Positions 10,001 through 20,790 of a stretch of DNA of 64,000 nt are shown piece by piece. Every line of letters starts with the position of its first letter. Within the stretch, counting starts at the first letter, position 1. Origin of the DNA: Eutreptiella sp. 'Long Island Sound 2002' (taxonomy: Eukaryota; Euglenozoa; Euglenophyceae; Eutreptiales; Eutreptiaceae); contig OZ038379.1 of the NCBI GenBank assembly GCA_964036045.1, positions 182,705,022 through 182,769,021 on the forward strand, given 5' to 3'. Both the position numbers and the translations under genes were made by a program. The notes under the pieces were generated by a model that was not told the DNA's origin, made no database searches, and saw only the letters and a list, made by a program, of their open reading frames with translations.

Positions 10001-12925
10001 GCTTTTGTGCTGATCGCCTCTTGGGCACACGTGCCGTACCCTCGTGTTCCTTCGGGGGGGGGGTGGCCCTCGATTTGCACACGCGACCCACCCCCCCCGT
10101 CCAGAGGCCGATGGGCGCCACCGCCAAAAGAGGAACTGGGTCCAGGGGAAGGGCGATCGGCCAATGGACGCCGGCCGCTGCCGACGAGAGCAAAGCACAA
10201 AGGCGACATCCCCCCCCCCCCCCGGAGTGTGCACCTGGTCAATGGCACGGGCAACAGCCCGTCTCCGGGACCGCCGACCCCCGGAGTAGTCAAACAGGAC
10301 AAGTCATCCGGGGGTTCTGTTGACACAACCAAAACACGTTCGGACCCACAGAGGGTCAGAATGAGCAGTGGTGAGAGACCAATAGGCGCCGCCAAAGGCA
10401 AACAACCGAATACCGAGGCCTTGTGCCAACCCGCCCCCCCCCCCCGGCCCCGCCCTGCGGACCCCACTCGCAATGGGCGGCCGTAGTAATGGCGGTGCCG
10501 GGGATGTCTGTGTGGGGCGCTCTGCCTGGGGCGTTGCGAAGTCGAACGCCAACTTCACCGGCGGGAGAACGCCCTCGGGGGTCACGAGGCCCAAGCCGCC
10601 CCCAGCCCCGGAGCTGTCGGGTGACGCCGTGCGTCAGGCATCATGCGCTCCTCCACGACGTACCCCGTGGCGACCACTTTGAGGTATGTGCGTTTGGGGG
10701 TAGCCCCCCCCCCCTGCGCACCACTGCCCGCCGAGTCCCCCGAGTACGTACATCCGGAGGCACCTACCTGCACACTCACTCTGCCTTTGTGGCACGCACC
10801 CGCCGGCTGGAGTCACACTTCCCTGCCTCTAGCCACCCCCCCCCCCAAGGGATGCATTGGAATGGGGCGGAGGTACACCCCCCCCCCCCCCCTCGGGGCG
10901 CCCAGCCTACACCCAGCCACTGTCTCCCTTACGGCAGGTGTCGGCTTCCATGGCATTTGCAACCGCCCCCAACCGCTTTGGCAACCTCCGCCAACCGCCT
11001 GTCTAACCGCTTCTGCGGCCGCCTTTGAGGCCCTTTCCCTTCCGATGCATCCCTGACCCCCCTCCCCCCCCAAAGGGGCCATCCCAAGGGCCGGTGCTGC
11101 TGCCGTGACGTGTGTATTGCAGAATCACATCCGCGAATTGGAGGGCCGCATTTTGACGCAGAACCAACGTGCAAACCGAGACCTGGACTCCGATATGCAG
11201 GTGCAGGGCCGCCTCGGCTTTCCCCGTGCTTGTCGCCCCCCCCTCCCCCCTTTCACCTGCCACAAGCAGATTTTTTGGGGGGGTTGGCGTGTGCGTGCGT
11301 GCGCGTGGTACAGGAGGAGGAGCGGTAGCACGAGGGGGGAGAGAGGGAGGGGGAGAGAGGGGGAGGGACAGGGGGGCAGGGCGAGGGGAGAGGGAGAGGA
11401 GTTGGGAAAGGTGTTGGACCAGGTGTGTTTCCGCGCCGTCCGGCTCGGTGTGCGGGCGACCGTCCAACGTCCGGTTCGGTGCGCGGGCGACCGTCCATCA
11501 GGGTGCATGCATTGCTCGTCACTTCCTGTGCATGCTTCAGCTCTAAGTGCATGCGCGCACTGGAGTATGCCTTCATTTGCTTGCCTGCTTGCCAGCGCCT
11601 GTCTACGTTTGTGGATAAGGAGTGGGGTCGGGTTTTGTGCACTGAACCACCCACCCCCTGACCTTCAGTGGTTGCCCATGCCACCCCCCCCCCCCTGGGG
11701 GTATTGCTTGAATTGTCGTTCCGGCAGGGGGGCTCCCCCCTGGACCCCCTCCGCCCCTCCCCCCTCCACTCAAGCAAGCCCCCGCCCCCCCCCCCCCCAT
11801 TCCTGCCACCCGAGTGGCGACCGGTTTTAACAAAGCGGCCGAAGCAATTTTCAGCCTCATGACATATTCCTGAAGATGACCAGCGCGACGTGGTGGTCAT
11901 TGTGAGGTATACATGTTGGGGTCCCCCTGAACCCCCCCCCCCCCCTGCACTTCACTGCCCTGGCGACAGAAGGGATCGATGGGAGGCCCCGCCCATAGAT
12001 CGGCGGCAACGGGGTTCGAACCGGCTCCTTCAGGGCGCCGAGTGCGCCGCCGCTCAGGCAGCGGCCGTCTCAGATAGAATACGCCCCACCCAGAGAACAG
12101 CTATTGGTGCCCCCTTGCTGATGCTCTCTCTCCTACGACCTGCGCCTCACACACCCGAACACACACATGTATGTACCACAACGCCGTCGGCGTCGGGCAT
12201 TGAAGCAGCATGGCCCCCATGCAGCGATGTATTAGAGCGGCTGACAACCGTAGCAGGAGGGGTCCCCCTCCCCCACCAAAGGGACCATCGTGGGAAGAAA
12301 CGAAATGTACAACCGGTAAAACCTGGTCGGCCCATTTTTGTGTCACACACTTTTGGGTCCCGGCCCCCCCCCCCCCCCCGCTCCTCGGAGGATCCCAAAT
12401 GGGATGGAGGCCCAGGTCCTTCCGTCGCGCCGCGATACGCTGGGGGGGGCGGGGGGGGGTAAGGGCCTTATATATCTGTATACAGCTGTATATAGATGAG
12501 CTCTCACCCGCTCACCCCCTGATCCCCTCAATCGCACTAGCGTCCAGGACTTGAAAAGGCGAATGCCTCCTCTCTTCTAATACACCCCTGACCCCCGCCC
12601 CCCCCTGCCCTACCACAACGCCGTCGGCGTCAGGCATTTCGGCAGGAGGGCCCCCATGTGTTTCCGCCTCTCCCTCCGACGCAGTGCCTGCCGCTTGTTC
12701 CCCCAGGTCTACAACCGAGTGGGCTATATGACTCCCCCACGCAACCCCTCCTCCCGGTCCTACAGCCCCGGCCTGCCCCCACGCCCCGTCCCCCGCCCGA
12801 CGTCGCGGTCACGCTACGACCACCGCCCAGACGACGGCACCCTCCGGTCCCACCGCTGCAATCTTTCCCACTGTCCTCTTTGCCAGGGCCCCGCCGCCTT
12901 TGCACAAGGGCAGGCGTCGCAGTGA
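380..12925 (+). CDS. Five-exon coiled-coil protein gene, 5'-partial
   Basis: Five exons, 380-492, 4538-4743, 8382-9065, 11123-11200 and 12707-12925, join with AG acceptors, GT donors and matching phases. Exon 1 leaves one base and exon 2 supplies two, giving a Glu codon; all later junctions are phase 0. The visible product is about 340 residues once the assembly gap is discounted. It is rich in Glu, Gln, Arg and Leu with heptad spacing and a recurring Glu-Gln-Leu motif preceded by Arg/Lys-Val or similar, as in a long alpha-helical coiled coil. The last exon changes character to a Pro/Ser/Arg-rich tail with a short Cys-His cluster (CNLSHCPLC) and stops at TGA 12923-12925. Exon 1 starts mid-codon, so upstream exons lie outside the window. 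A scaffold, cytoskeletal or basal-body role is possible, but the family is not recognised. Introns of 1.5-4 kb are packed with mobile elements. Confidence 0.8.
892..1029. repeat. (CA)n microsatellite
   Basis: Imperfect CACACATGCA repeats run into a near-perfect CA tract at about 981-1028, inside intron 1 of the coiled-coil gene. His/Thr or Cys/Val strings in translation are artefacts of the repeat. Confidence 0.95.
2099..2206. repeat. Dispersed repeat, copy 1 (pair with 10328)
   Basis: About 110 bp starting CACGTTCGGACCCACAGAGG and ending TACCGAGGCCTTGTGCC match a copy at 10328-10436 with few differences. Both copies are bounded on the right by a poly-C tract and both lie in introns of the same gene. 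Shared homology over a defined length with C-tract borders suggests a short non-autonomous element. Confidence 0.8.
3032..3491. mobile_element. MITE-like element with C/G-tract TIRs and TA flanks
   Basis: The left end reads GTACCTCCCCC, then a GTCCATCCCCC block and AGGGGGGGAACC. The right end is the inverse: GGTTCCCCCC, GGATGGGGG, GGGCATGGGGG and GGAGGTAC. The terminal inverted repeats exceed 40 bp with C/G length variation. TA dinucleotides at 3030-3031 and 3492-3493 flank the 460-bp unit, as expected of Tc1/mariner-type insertion. No transposase is encoded. A diverged relative of the inner block lies near 17830-17900. Confidence 0.7.
4538..4743 (+). CDS. Coiled-coil gene, exon 2
   Basis: Preceded by CCCTCCCCCACAG and followed by GTACAC. 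Encodes 68 full codons including LNTQQQEYEGHIEAL and RREKGRADLLESQLK, a continuous predicted helix with heptad Leu/Ala positions. Phase agrees with exons 1 and 3. Confidence 0.85.
5461..5842. mobile_element. MITE, C-tract/TTGCGCA family, copy 1
   Basis: The left end is a C tract followed by TTGCGCATGCACGG and CCTTGTCTAAGCAC. The right end is the inverse, CGTGCTTGCGCAAGG followed by a G tract and TA. An internal repeat of CGCATGCACGGCCTTGTC with GGGTGGGCGTTGAACCGCC lies near 5748. The same ends occur at 58057-58335 and 59031-59128 with clean TA flanks; here the left flank is CA, so the left boundary is less certain. Confidence 0.65.
6118..6306. repeat. Long palindrome repeat, TACACGACTTACCGCA family
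   Basis: GTAAGTCGTGTAAGCC at 6194-6209 is followed directly by its exact reverse complement at 6210-6225. The arms extend through GC into an outer poly-T/poly-A pair, giving a stem of roughly 30 bp with no loop. Further TACACGACT and GTGTAA blocks alternate with A or T tracts, ending GACTTACATTTTTCACC. The same order of blocks recurs at 18478-18652. Probably a fold-back non-autonomous element. Confidence 0.75.
6706..6907. repeat. GCGCTGTGC-ended element, copy 1
   Basis: Starts GGAGGGCGCACCGTGCGCTG and ends GCGCTGTGCGAAACCGCCCCC, with inner TTTTCCACCACCGG and TAATAATTGGCGCTGTGC. The 57451-57774 copy shares all of these in the same order, which defines a dispersed element with short GGGGGCG/CGCCCCC inverted ends. 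Immediately after it, 6914-6949 forms a GTTAGTGAA/TTCACTAAC fold-back. Confidence 0.65.
7080..7914. other. GC-rich intron stretch without a supported gene
   Basis: Open frames exist on both strands only because stop codons are rare at this composition. They show no recognisable domain, no hydrophobic or heptad pattern and no paired splice sites. The stretch lies inside intron 2 of the coiled-coil gene. Confidence 0.5.
7915..8262. repeat. Minisatellite, about 25-bp CCCATCGCCCCTCCCGGA unit
   Basis: Roughly thirteen tandem units of CATCGCCCCTCCCGGAC plus a C tract of varying length, with occasional CTCCTGGAC variants. It ends 120 bp before the acceptor of the coiled-coil gene's exon 3. Pro/His-rich translations on the plus strand and Gly-rich ones on the minus strand are artefacts. 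Confidence 0.9.
8262..8335. repeat. CCTTCGGCCAACAGTTAGT dispersed element, copy 1
   Basis: C tract, GAGGCCTTCGGCCAACAGTT, G tract, then GTCCGCGTCCAAACCCGAGG and a second C tract. The same order is seen at 63553-63632, and partly at 59836-59915 and 63318-63395. It behaves as a short mobile or dispersed repeat with C/G-tract borders. Confidence 0.7.
8382..9065 (+). CDS. Coiled-coil gene, exon 3 (contains assembly gap)
   Basis: Acceptor CCCATCCGCAG and donor AAG|GTTCGT, phase 0 at both ends. Encodes a highly charged helix with repeated EQL motifs (VEQLEYQLRSL, QKEQLEAEVQTL, VEQLQNEL, HTVEQLK). The 200 Ns at 8594-8793 are flanked by identical 73-bp sequence. Collapsing the duplicate removes 273 bp, exactly 91 codons, leaving 411 bp (137 codons) in frame. 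Confidence 0.85.
8521..8866. other. 200-N scaffold gap flanked by identical 73-bp contig ends
   Basis: Bases 8521-8593 and 8794-8866 are identical and abut the N run on each side. A biological tandem copy would rarely end exactly at both contig edges. The simplest reading is two contigs that overlap by 73 bp but were scaffolded with a default 200-N spacer instead of being merged. Confidence 0.85.
9066..11122. other. Intron 3: C/G-tract repeats, no gene
   Basis: Holds many poly-C and poly-G tracts and a block at about 9390-9450 (GACCATCTGGTCGGGCCATTT, then a CACTTTTGGGGCCC-type string). That block recurs in diverged form near 12285-12365 of intron 4. No coding exon is supported on either strand. 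Confidence 0.55.
10328..10436. repeat. Dispersed repeat, copy 2 (pair with 2099)
   Basis: CACGTTCGGACCCACAGAGG through TACCGAGGCCTTGTGCC, collinear with 2099-2206 and likewise followed by a C tract. It lies in intron 3 of the coiled-coil gene, same orientation as copy 1. Confidence 0.8.
11123..11200 (+). CDS. Coiled-coil gene, exon 4
   Basis: A 26-codon exon between GTATTGCAG and GTGCAG, phase 0 on both sides. Encodes NHIRELEGRILTQ followed by a polar stretch. It is short, but the acceptor, donor, frame and helix composition all agree with its neighbours. Confidence 0.7.
11873..11923. repeat. Conserved hairpin motif, copy 1 of 3
   Basis: GATGACC and GGTCATTG arms around CAGCGCGACG, followed by GAGGTATACATGTTGGGGT. 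The same layout occurs at 45061-45114 and 61528-61583. Compared with copy 2, both arms differ at the paired position (ATGACC/GGTCAT against ATGATC/GATCAT), so pairing is kept. Confidence 0.65.
11998..12078 (-). repeat. tRNA-like sequence (type II-like), degenerate
   Basis: On the minus strand, a CTGCCTGAGCGG A-box-like string, a GGCGC...GCC anticodon-like arm, then GGTTCGAACCCC, a good B box. The T stem has a mismatch and no acceptor stem forms cleanly. It looks like a tRNA-derived repeat or pseudogene, not a working tRNA. Confidence 0.45.
12707..12925 (+). CDS. Coiled-coil gene, last exon
   Basis: Acceptor TTGTTCCCCCAG, phase 0, 72 codons then TGA. The product switches from coiled coil to a Pro/Arg/Ser-rich, probably disordered tail (SSRSYSPGLPPRPVPRP) with a CNLSHCPLC cluster that could bind metal. 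No polyadenylation signal could be assigned downstream. Confidence 0.75.
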   Translation, partial: VYNRVGYMTPPRNPSSRSYSPGLPPRPVPRPTSRSRYDHRPDDGTLRSHRCNLSHCPLCQGPAAFAQGQASQ

Positions 12926-13219
12926 TGTGGGGCGTAGTATTGGACTGTGGATCGTGTGGCCACAGCCCCAGATCTCTAACCCGCCGCTTTGTGAGTTCGG
13001 GGTTGGGTTTTGACCCTCAGCCGCGTTGTTCACGTGCCGCTGACGAATGAAGTGGGCGATGTTTTGTTGCAGTCGGTCTCCCTGCCCCTTTGAGCGTTCA
13101 CTCGGTGATGTTTCGGCGCCTGCACGCCATTGTTCAATGGGGGGGAGGGGGGGAGGAATGACAATGCTCTTTGAGGCGGTGCAGCAATTGTGGCCACATC
13201 ATCTCAGCGATCATATCTG

Positions 13220-14229
<1,010 letters not shown>

Positions 14230-14589
14230 ATGCCACTACTGGTCTTGGTGCTAGGTTCCCCTTTTGGTGATGCGCGCCATATCACGTATGATAAGCACCG
14301 GGTGGTGATTGATTGGGTTCAGATTGACAAGGCTCGGGTGATAGCACATAAGAGGATTCTAGGGGGATTGAATTGGTTGGCGAGGGGGTCGGGTCATCGA
14401 GTGGATCTTTTTGGTACTTCTTTAATTGTGCTCTGCTGCGACCAGCCTTGTGCACAGGCTTTCAGTGATATATTCAAACAGCAGGCTCCGGGGGAAAGTG
14501 CGCCACACATTGCGGGCCCTTATTTGCGATTCGAAACCCTCGTCGCAAGAAAGGCAAAGCACGTTGCTGGATTGGATCTTGCTGTTTGA
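14230..14589 (+). CDS. Hypothetical 119-residue ORF
   Basis: ATG 14230 to TGA 14589, less GC-biased than its surroundings. The product starts with a hydrophobic MPLLVLVLGSPFG and continues with mixed, protein-like composition (HRVVIDWVQIDKARVIAHK). No domain is recognised. It could be an exon or a relic of a mobile element; chance is not excluded. Confidence 0.25.
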   Translation: MPLLVLVLGSPFGDARHITYDKHRVVIDWVQIDKARVIAHKRILGGLNWLARGSGHRVDLFGTSLIVLCCDQPCAQAFSDIFKQQAPGESAPHIAGPYLRFETLVARKAKHVAGLDLAV

Positions 14590-15307
14590 TATGATTGTGT
14601 ACCATAATGCAACAGCCGCATTCCCCTCTCCCCTTTCCCTTGTTCCCTCTTGGTGTTCAAACATAGATCAATGCCATGTTTTGCAACCAGTTCTTGCGGC
14701 CGTTGAGGATTTCTTGCGGTGCGAAACGCTTGCAAAGCTTTCGCACCAACGCCCGTATGCAGCAAAACAGTGGCGTATCTGCGTCGTCCTGGGCGACGTC
14801 ATCCTTGAGTTCAGGAGGTTGCAAGTGCAGGCGACCCCCTCCTCTCACCCGCCCCCGCACACAAAACACAAAACACTGGGCGCTGGTTGTGCTGCGCAGC
14901 AAACCGCCACCCTTCATGGATCGACTGCGGGGCCCTTTAGAGAAGAGAAGCTGGCAGAGACAAGCGTCGGCCTTTACCGCGCGGGCAATTCGGTAACTCA
15001 CACACTGGGGGGCGGTGTCGCCGTTCCCCCGCCGGGTAGCGTCGCAAGGTCGGTCAAGAATAGACCTGACCTTCCTGCGTTTTGGCCGCACCAGTGCTAC
15101 TCCGGGCAGTCCTGGACGGTTCGGCCGTTGTACGTAATGGGGCCGCTTTGAAGATGATGATGTGGCAGGAATAGTCGTAGGAAAGACGCGTACGTTTGCA
15201 CTCAGACGTATGCACGCGTGCACTAGCGCACGCGGCCTGTACATTGGTATGAGCACACAACACCTGTGCGTTTGCATGTAATTGTGCACCTGGAGACCCC
15301 CCTCCTA

Positions 15308-15701
15308 CCCCCCGCCCCCTTTGTCCCGACACGGGCTTGTCCAAACACGGCGATCCCGTGTTTCCGCACTTTTGGGTCTTTTTTGGAACCATCGGTCTTC
15401 GGTCCCAATCCAACAGAGAATGTGGTGTGTAGCGTTGTGCGGGCTGCAGGAAGGGTCCATGTGGGTGGCAAAGTGTTGGTGTGGCTGTAATTCCATGTGT
15501 TCTTGTGTTCTGGGGGTGTGTGCTGGGCTGTTGCTTGTATCGTCATGTTTTGAGGGGGAGGGTTGGCTTATGTCTGCAACAAGTGTTCCGTGGTATGTGC
15601 CGTGCGGTAACACGGGCTTGTCCAAACACGGCGACCCCGTGTTTCCGCACTTGTGCCCCCTGAACCAGAACTTGGCCCGTGTTAGGACAAGGGCAGGGGG
15701 G
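15308..15701. mobile_element. MITE, ACACGGGCTTGTCC family, TA-flanked
   Basis: TA at 15306-15307 precedes CCCCCCGCCCCCTTTGTCC. The right end, read on the opposite strand, is CCCCCCTGCCCTTGTCC, followed by TA at 15702-15703. Internally ACACGGGCTTGTCCAAACAC with CCCGTGTTTCCGCACTT occurs twice, near 15330 and 15610. The 394-bp unit encodes nothing and resembles the 58057 family in its C-tract and GCTTGTCC core. Confidence 0.65.
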
Positions 15702-17289
15702 TACATATCTGCAAATCCTGCTCAACCCTGGTATTGAAGGATTTGGGGATCCTCTTGTTTTGCGGAAAATTGTGCGACTTGAGATGTTGCCATGCGCTCA
15801 TGTTGACGGGTATTTCGTGTTCCTCTTGGCCAGAAATGCATATTTCAATCACCTTGCAGAATGATGATGTCATGACCACTGCACATATTCGGGTCGCCAG
15901 GTCACTGCATTGCAGTCAAGGGATTGGGCGTGGTTGTGGGGAGGTTGGGGTGGCATCCTGGGCTGTCAAGAAAGCGAAAAGTCCGTCCACGGTGGGGTGT
16001 GTGTGTGTGTGTCATTAGTCCAAACCCCCCCAGTTGCTGGCTGTGCTGTTGGCTAGGCGGTGGTCCTGTACGCAGGCTCAGGGTCCCTGCTTTTGTGGGT
16101 GTTCCATACATGGGCCGTGCTGACACCAAAGGGCCCATTTCTCGATCATACCTGTCATTGAGCCCTACTCTTGCATGCTTGAATGCAACACATTGTAATG
16201 ATTTCACCCTCTTGCATTTTGGTTGAAATGCCAACCCCTTGTGCTAAGCCTCTATCATGCCCTAAAACCCCACCCACAACCCCGTACATTTTGTAGACGA
16301 GTCGACTGAACGAAAATTTGGGCAACTCCTAGTTGAACTTTCTATAGAGCCATGCCACTGGGCTGATGAGGATGTCTCCCCAGAAGACGATGGTCATGAT
16401 GACTTGTGTGTTGGCGCATTTTTTTGTGCTCTCGGGAGGTTATGGGCGACATGCAGTTTTGAAGGCTAAAGGAACGTGCTTGACGATATGCAAGGGCTCC
16501 TTAGGGCTGCTTAGGCGGTGCACAGGAATGCTTATTGCACTATGCTATGCACTGTGGTTCATCTGAGGGTGGGCGATGAGGGTTGCTGACAAAGGCCTGT
16601 AGGTCTATCACAGGTCCAGATCCTGGGCTGATTGCGGGATGTGACGTGAGATAGCACCAACTCCAATGCCAGTGCATTTTTGAAAGGGCTCAGATTATAC
16701 TCCCTAAGTATTGTGTTCCCAGAAATTGATTAGATGCGCTATGTTTCGGCTGAACCCTGGGGAAGGGAGGCAGTAGAGGCCAAGCCATGCATGGCACGGC
16801 ATAGGATAACCATTCTTGCCCATCATCACAGGGAAGGTTGCTACTGTCCGCCCCCATACACAGTGTTTTTGGCCCAAGGTCTGGGCACAAATGGTGCACA
16901 CCAGGTGAAAGGGGGACCAAGAGGGGAAAACGGCACTGAGTCGTGCCACATGAAACACCTGTTGTCCAACAGATACATGGATCCCAAATCACCTCGAAGA
17001 GAGGTTGTTAGATCAAGCGCAGGCGCGGGCATCATATACCCCCCCTTTTTTGGGGTCATTCGCGTAGCATACCCCAAGGCATGATATTGGATGTCCAACC
17101 CCTTGTAAAATCATTATTTTGCCCAATAAGATCATCCCCCAATGGATTTTTTGATTCTGAGGCCTCTATCCCCTAAAACTGGATATCACTTTTTTGAGGG
17201 GGGGGTGGGGGTGGGGGTGTGGTGGGGGGGGGGTCAAAAGTTTTCGCTCAGAAGGCTCCAAGCAGTGGGGAAGCCTTTTTCGATCAGAC

Positions 17290-17590
17290 TACCGCCAGCC
17301 GACGAGCAGTTTTCGGCTGGCGGTTCAAATACTGGTCCGTGTACTGTTGCCGGCGGCGGTGGCACAGTATTAACCCGAGCGGGGTTCGAGCCGCCGACCG
17401 GAAAGACTCGGGTCGGCTGCGCTATCATTAGTCCATATTAGAACACCTGGCCGTAGAATCTTGAGGTCGGCGGTTCGTATCATGGTCGGTGGACGCCGGC
17501 CACGGCGCCGCTGTCGTATTGGCCGCACCGGGGTTCGAACCGCCGACCAAAAAATTTTCGGCCGCCGGCATTACCATTGGGCCACTGCCA
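17290..17590. repeat. Cluster of inverted tRNA-like B-box repeats
   Basis: Three fold-backs lie within 300 bp: CCGCCAGCCGA/TCGGCTGGCGG (17292-17302/17313-17323), an imperfect GCCGCCGACC pair near 17390-17415, and GGTCGGCGGTTCG (17465-17477) against its exact complement at 17536-17548. The GGTTCGAACC core is the tRNA T-arm/B-box motif. On the minus strand 17520-17588 also has a tRNA-Gly-like A box (GGCCCAATGGTAATGCC). Probably nested tRNA-derived SINE heads. Confidence 0.6.
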
Positions 17591-17954
17591 ATTCCGAGGC
17601 CAGTCGTTCTCCCCACTATTTGGACCCGTGTGTGCCACTGACAACAAACCCAAAGTGTGTGTTTCTGTCTGACTGACTGATGGCCTGTCTAACTGACTAA
17701 TTGGCTGATTGTCAGCCTCTCTTCGAGGTGCACTGCCGAAGGCAATAGAATTTTTACAAGGCTTCAAACACACCGAGGCTGACCTACACCTTGCCACTAT
17801 GGTACAGTTTTGTGGTGCAATTCCCCCCCTCCCCCTAGGGGGGGAACCGTCACTTCGTGCCCCCCCCCCCCCCCCCGCCCCATGGGAGGGGAACCATCAC
17901 GACATTGGTGGGGAGATTACAAGGGGAGGTAAGGTACCAAAAAAAAAATACATG

Positions 17955-18115
17955 CATGTAGCCAATCTGCCCACTTGTGGCCCTTCGCTGATTTCGACAC
18001 TTGGTCTGAAGCGTTGGGGACCCCCCGGAGGCAGGGGTTATGTAGCCAATCCGCCCACTTGTGGGTCACTTCTGATTTTGTCCCCTGCTCCGAAGTGTTG
18101 GGGACCACCTAGATG
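17955..18115. repeat. Satellite-superfamily fragment
   Basis: Two units of TGTAGCCAATCYGCCCACTTGTG followed by a TTCTGATTTTGTCCCC-type or related string and a GTTGGGGACC junction. This is the same word order as the 85-bp satellite at 29.4-35.6 kb. Confidence 0.7.
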
Positions 18116-18477
18116 GCCTGTCACGACTCTTTTCATGAGCATGATTTTGTTTCTAGTGCAAATTACAACTGGAGCGTGGGTCCGCCCAGTTTCTGGGTGC
18201 ACCTATCTTGTACATAAATGGACCTTCTACTATACGGGGTTCTCCCGAGTACACTCAGTAACACCTTGAACGCTAGGAACTCAAAAAAAAAGATTTTGTT
18301 TCTAGTGCCAATTACACCATGTGATACTATGTTATATTGGCCAAGTCCCAACTAATCGGTGGCCACGCAGAGTACTTCGTGCTTTGTGGACTTGGCATCC
18401 CATCGTTAAGGTCGCTATGGGGTGCCATACCGAACCGACAATCGTACATATTGCACACGTATTGCAAAAGTGGCATT

Positions 18478-18652
18478 TTTTTTTTTAATTTCCCAATTCT
18501 TTTTATAATTTACATGATTTACCGCAAAAAAAATTCACACGACATGATGATTTTTTGGTCACATTTTTGTATGATATACACGACTTACCGCAAAAAAAAA
18601 ACCCACAGCTTGACAATTTTTTTGGTACACGAGTTACATTTTTCACCAGCAA
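18478..18652. repeat. TACACGACTTACCGCA family, copy 2
   Basis: Blocks of GATTTACCGCAAAAAAAATT, CACGACTTACCGCAAAAAA, CAATTTTTTTGGTACACGA and TTACATTTTTCACC match the order seen at 6118-6306. The central perfect palindrome of copy 1 is absent here. Confidence 0.65.
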
Positions 18653-20539
18653 TGGAGACACAATGGAGAGAGAAAAGTGCTGCGCGGGGCGCACGGGGCA
18701 TCTTTCAGGGGGAGTCGCAGATTATGCGTGCGGTGCACAGCCACCCCCTTAGGCATTTGTGTACCCTAAGGCATTTTGCTGTTTTGCTATGTTGACAGAA
18801 GGGAATGACAATCTGCTGCCTTTTGCTTCACAGTTGGTGTACCCTGTATTGCAAGCCACTCATGTTTTGTCCAAACACGGCTCAGGGCTAAGAATGTATG
18901 GGCCTGGGCCCGCGTTGTTGAATTGGAGCCTCACCATGTTTTGCGGATGCATGCATTCATCCGGGGGTTGTTTGTACGGATAGCCCAGATAGCTCGGAAT
19001 AGCCCGGACAGCCCAGGCCAAGAGCCCACTCAACCAGTGAATGTAGACGCCGCCCCGGGCACCCTTGACGATGGGGGCGGTGCACTACCTTCTGCGGCCG
19101 GGGTTTCAACCCCCAAAACGGCTGCAGACATCCCCAAACACAAGGTACGCACAGCCATAGCGGAGGCACAACCGATTGAAGATTGCAGGAGAAAGAACAG
19201 TGCCGCCGGGCACTGTGCGACCAATGCAACATATACAGCAATCGGGGCAAACATCAGCCGGAGGTCTAGGCCAAAGGGTACCACTTCACACAGTGGTAGG
19301 TAGCGCTCTCTCACCCCCAACGCGTCAATCTCCACTGCCCCTCCCCCACTCCCGCCAGCGCTGGGGAATGGCAAGCTGACAAGGGAGGCACTCTCACTGG
19401 GGTTTGAGGGCCTTGGCCTTGCACCACCAAAGCACATAACCCCGAGGGGCATCTGTTAAATGTCGTGCTAATCGCCTGCCACCAACTCCAGCCTCTAGCT
19501 AGAAGATTAGCCCAACGTGGTTGCTGCCGGCTACATTGGGAAATGCCACCAACGATGTCCTTTGGCCCATGTGCTAAGATGACCTGTTGATCTCTGCCAC
19601 TAACCCACATGCCGCGCCGCCAATGCCACCATGCCCAACAGATGCGGCGAGCTAGGAAGTGCCGCTCAGCGGTGGGCCTCTTGGCGTTGAGCCCGCTCAT
19701 TTTGCAGTTAACCTGCGTGACACCGCCTGCGGCCACAAGACAGTGGACTGCACTGTAGCACACCGACCCCCACTTTCCAAACTTCTTCCGGGGATACGGC
19801 CGCGCTCTCATGGACTCGTCAGGGATTGCAGGCCATACCTGGGTTGGCGGGTGAATGGGCACCCCCCCTTTTCCCATGCAGCAGGGCTCGCCCCTGCAGC
19901 ACTTAACCATTGTGTACAGTATGAGGTCTGACCGGCAGCTGCCAGACGAGCAAATGGGGCATGGCCAGGCCACCACGAAGCAAACTCAACCCACCTCTAT
20001 CAACTGATGATAGCTAGCAAACAACCACAAAGCAGCTGGGCTCCACGGGTGTACCACAGTTTTTACACCATATTTTTGTTCACTGCCCCCCCCAGGTCTT
20101 CGTACTTCATGCTCACTGTGTTTTTTTCAGTCTACAGTCATTGTGCCTTGTGCACCCTGGGAAGCGTACGGGCGTGGCGGTCGCCCACTGCATCACCTGG
20201 TTTCAGACTCAGCTAGTCCTCACTACGTGTCAGATCGGCTGCCACGGTCATTTACGGGATTGTGGTAGAACTGGACAGCTCTGAATCTTGATTCCGAAAG
20301 GTTGTCTCGAGTACCATATAGTGAGCAGGCTATGCCACCTCATCTTGGTGTGGACCAAAAAACAAACAAAGTGACTAAGGGGGAACGTTAGCGCGCCGGG
20401 CGCGCGCCGGGCATTCTTTTGGACCCGTGCCCCTCTAGTGGCCTTTTAGGGGGTGCGCTAAGGGGGCGCACTTAGCACAGTGCAGCTATTTGGGCGCCTG
20501 GCTGTACTAGAGACCCACACTTTGAGATACTAGGAGCAT

Positions 20540-20790
20540 CATGGTGACCCCTAGCGTAGGTTTTGACTTCTGATTTTGTCTCCTTTGTTGGGGACCCCCG
20601 AGAATGCAGGGGTGACGTAGCATTTCCGCCCGCTTTTGGGCCCCAACCTTCCGGTGCTATTGAGGAAACCGGGACAATCTTTGAATCCACGCTTTGTTGC
20701 ATGGTGCATCATGGTGACCCCCGGCATAGGTTTTGACTTCTGATTTTGTTCCCTTTGTTGGGGACCCCCGAGAATGCAGGGTAAATGAAT
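20540..20790. repeat. Satellite-superfamily variant, two units
   Basis: CATGGTGACCCC, TAGGTTTTGACTTCTGATTTT, TTGTTGGGGACCCCCGAGAA and TGCAGGG occur twice, at about 20540 and 20709, with TGACGTAGCATTTCCGCCCG in the first. It shares the GGGGAYCCCCGAGA and TGACGTAGC words with the main array. Confidence 0.75.
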
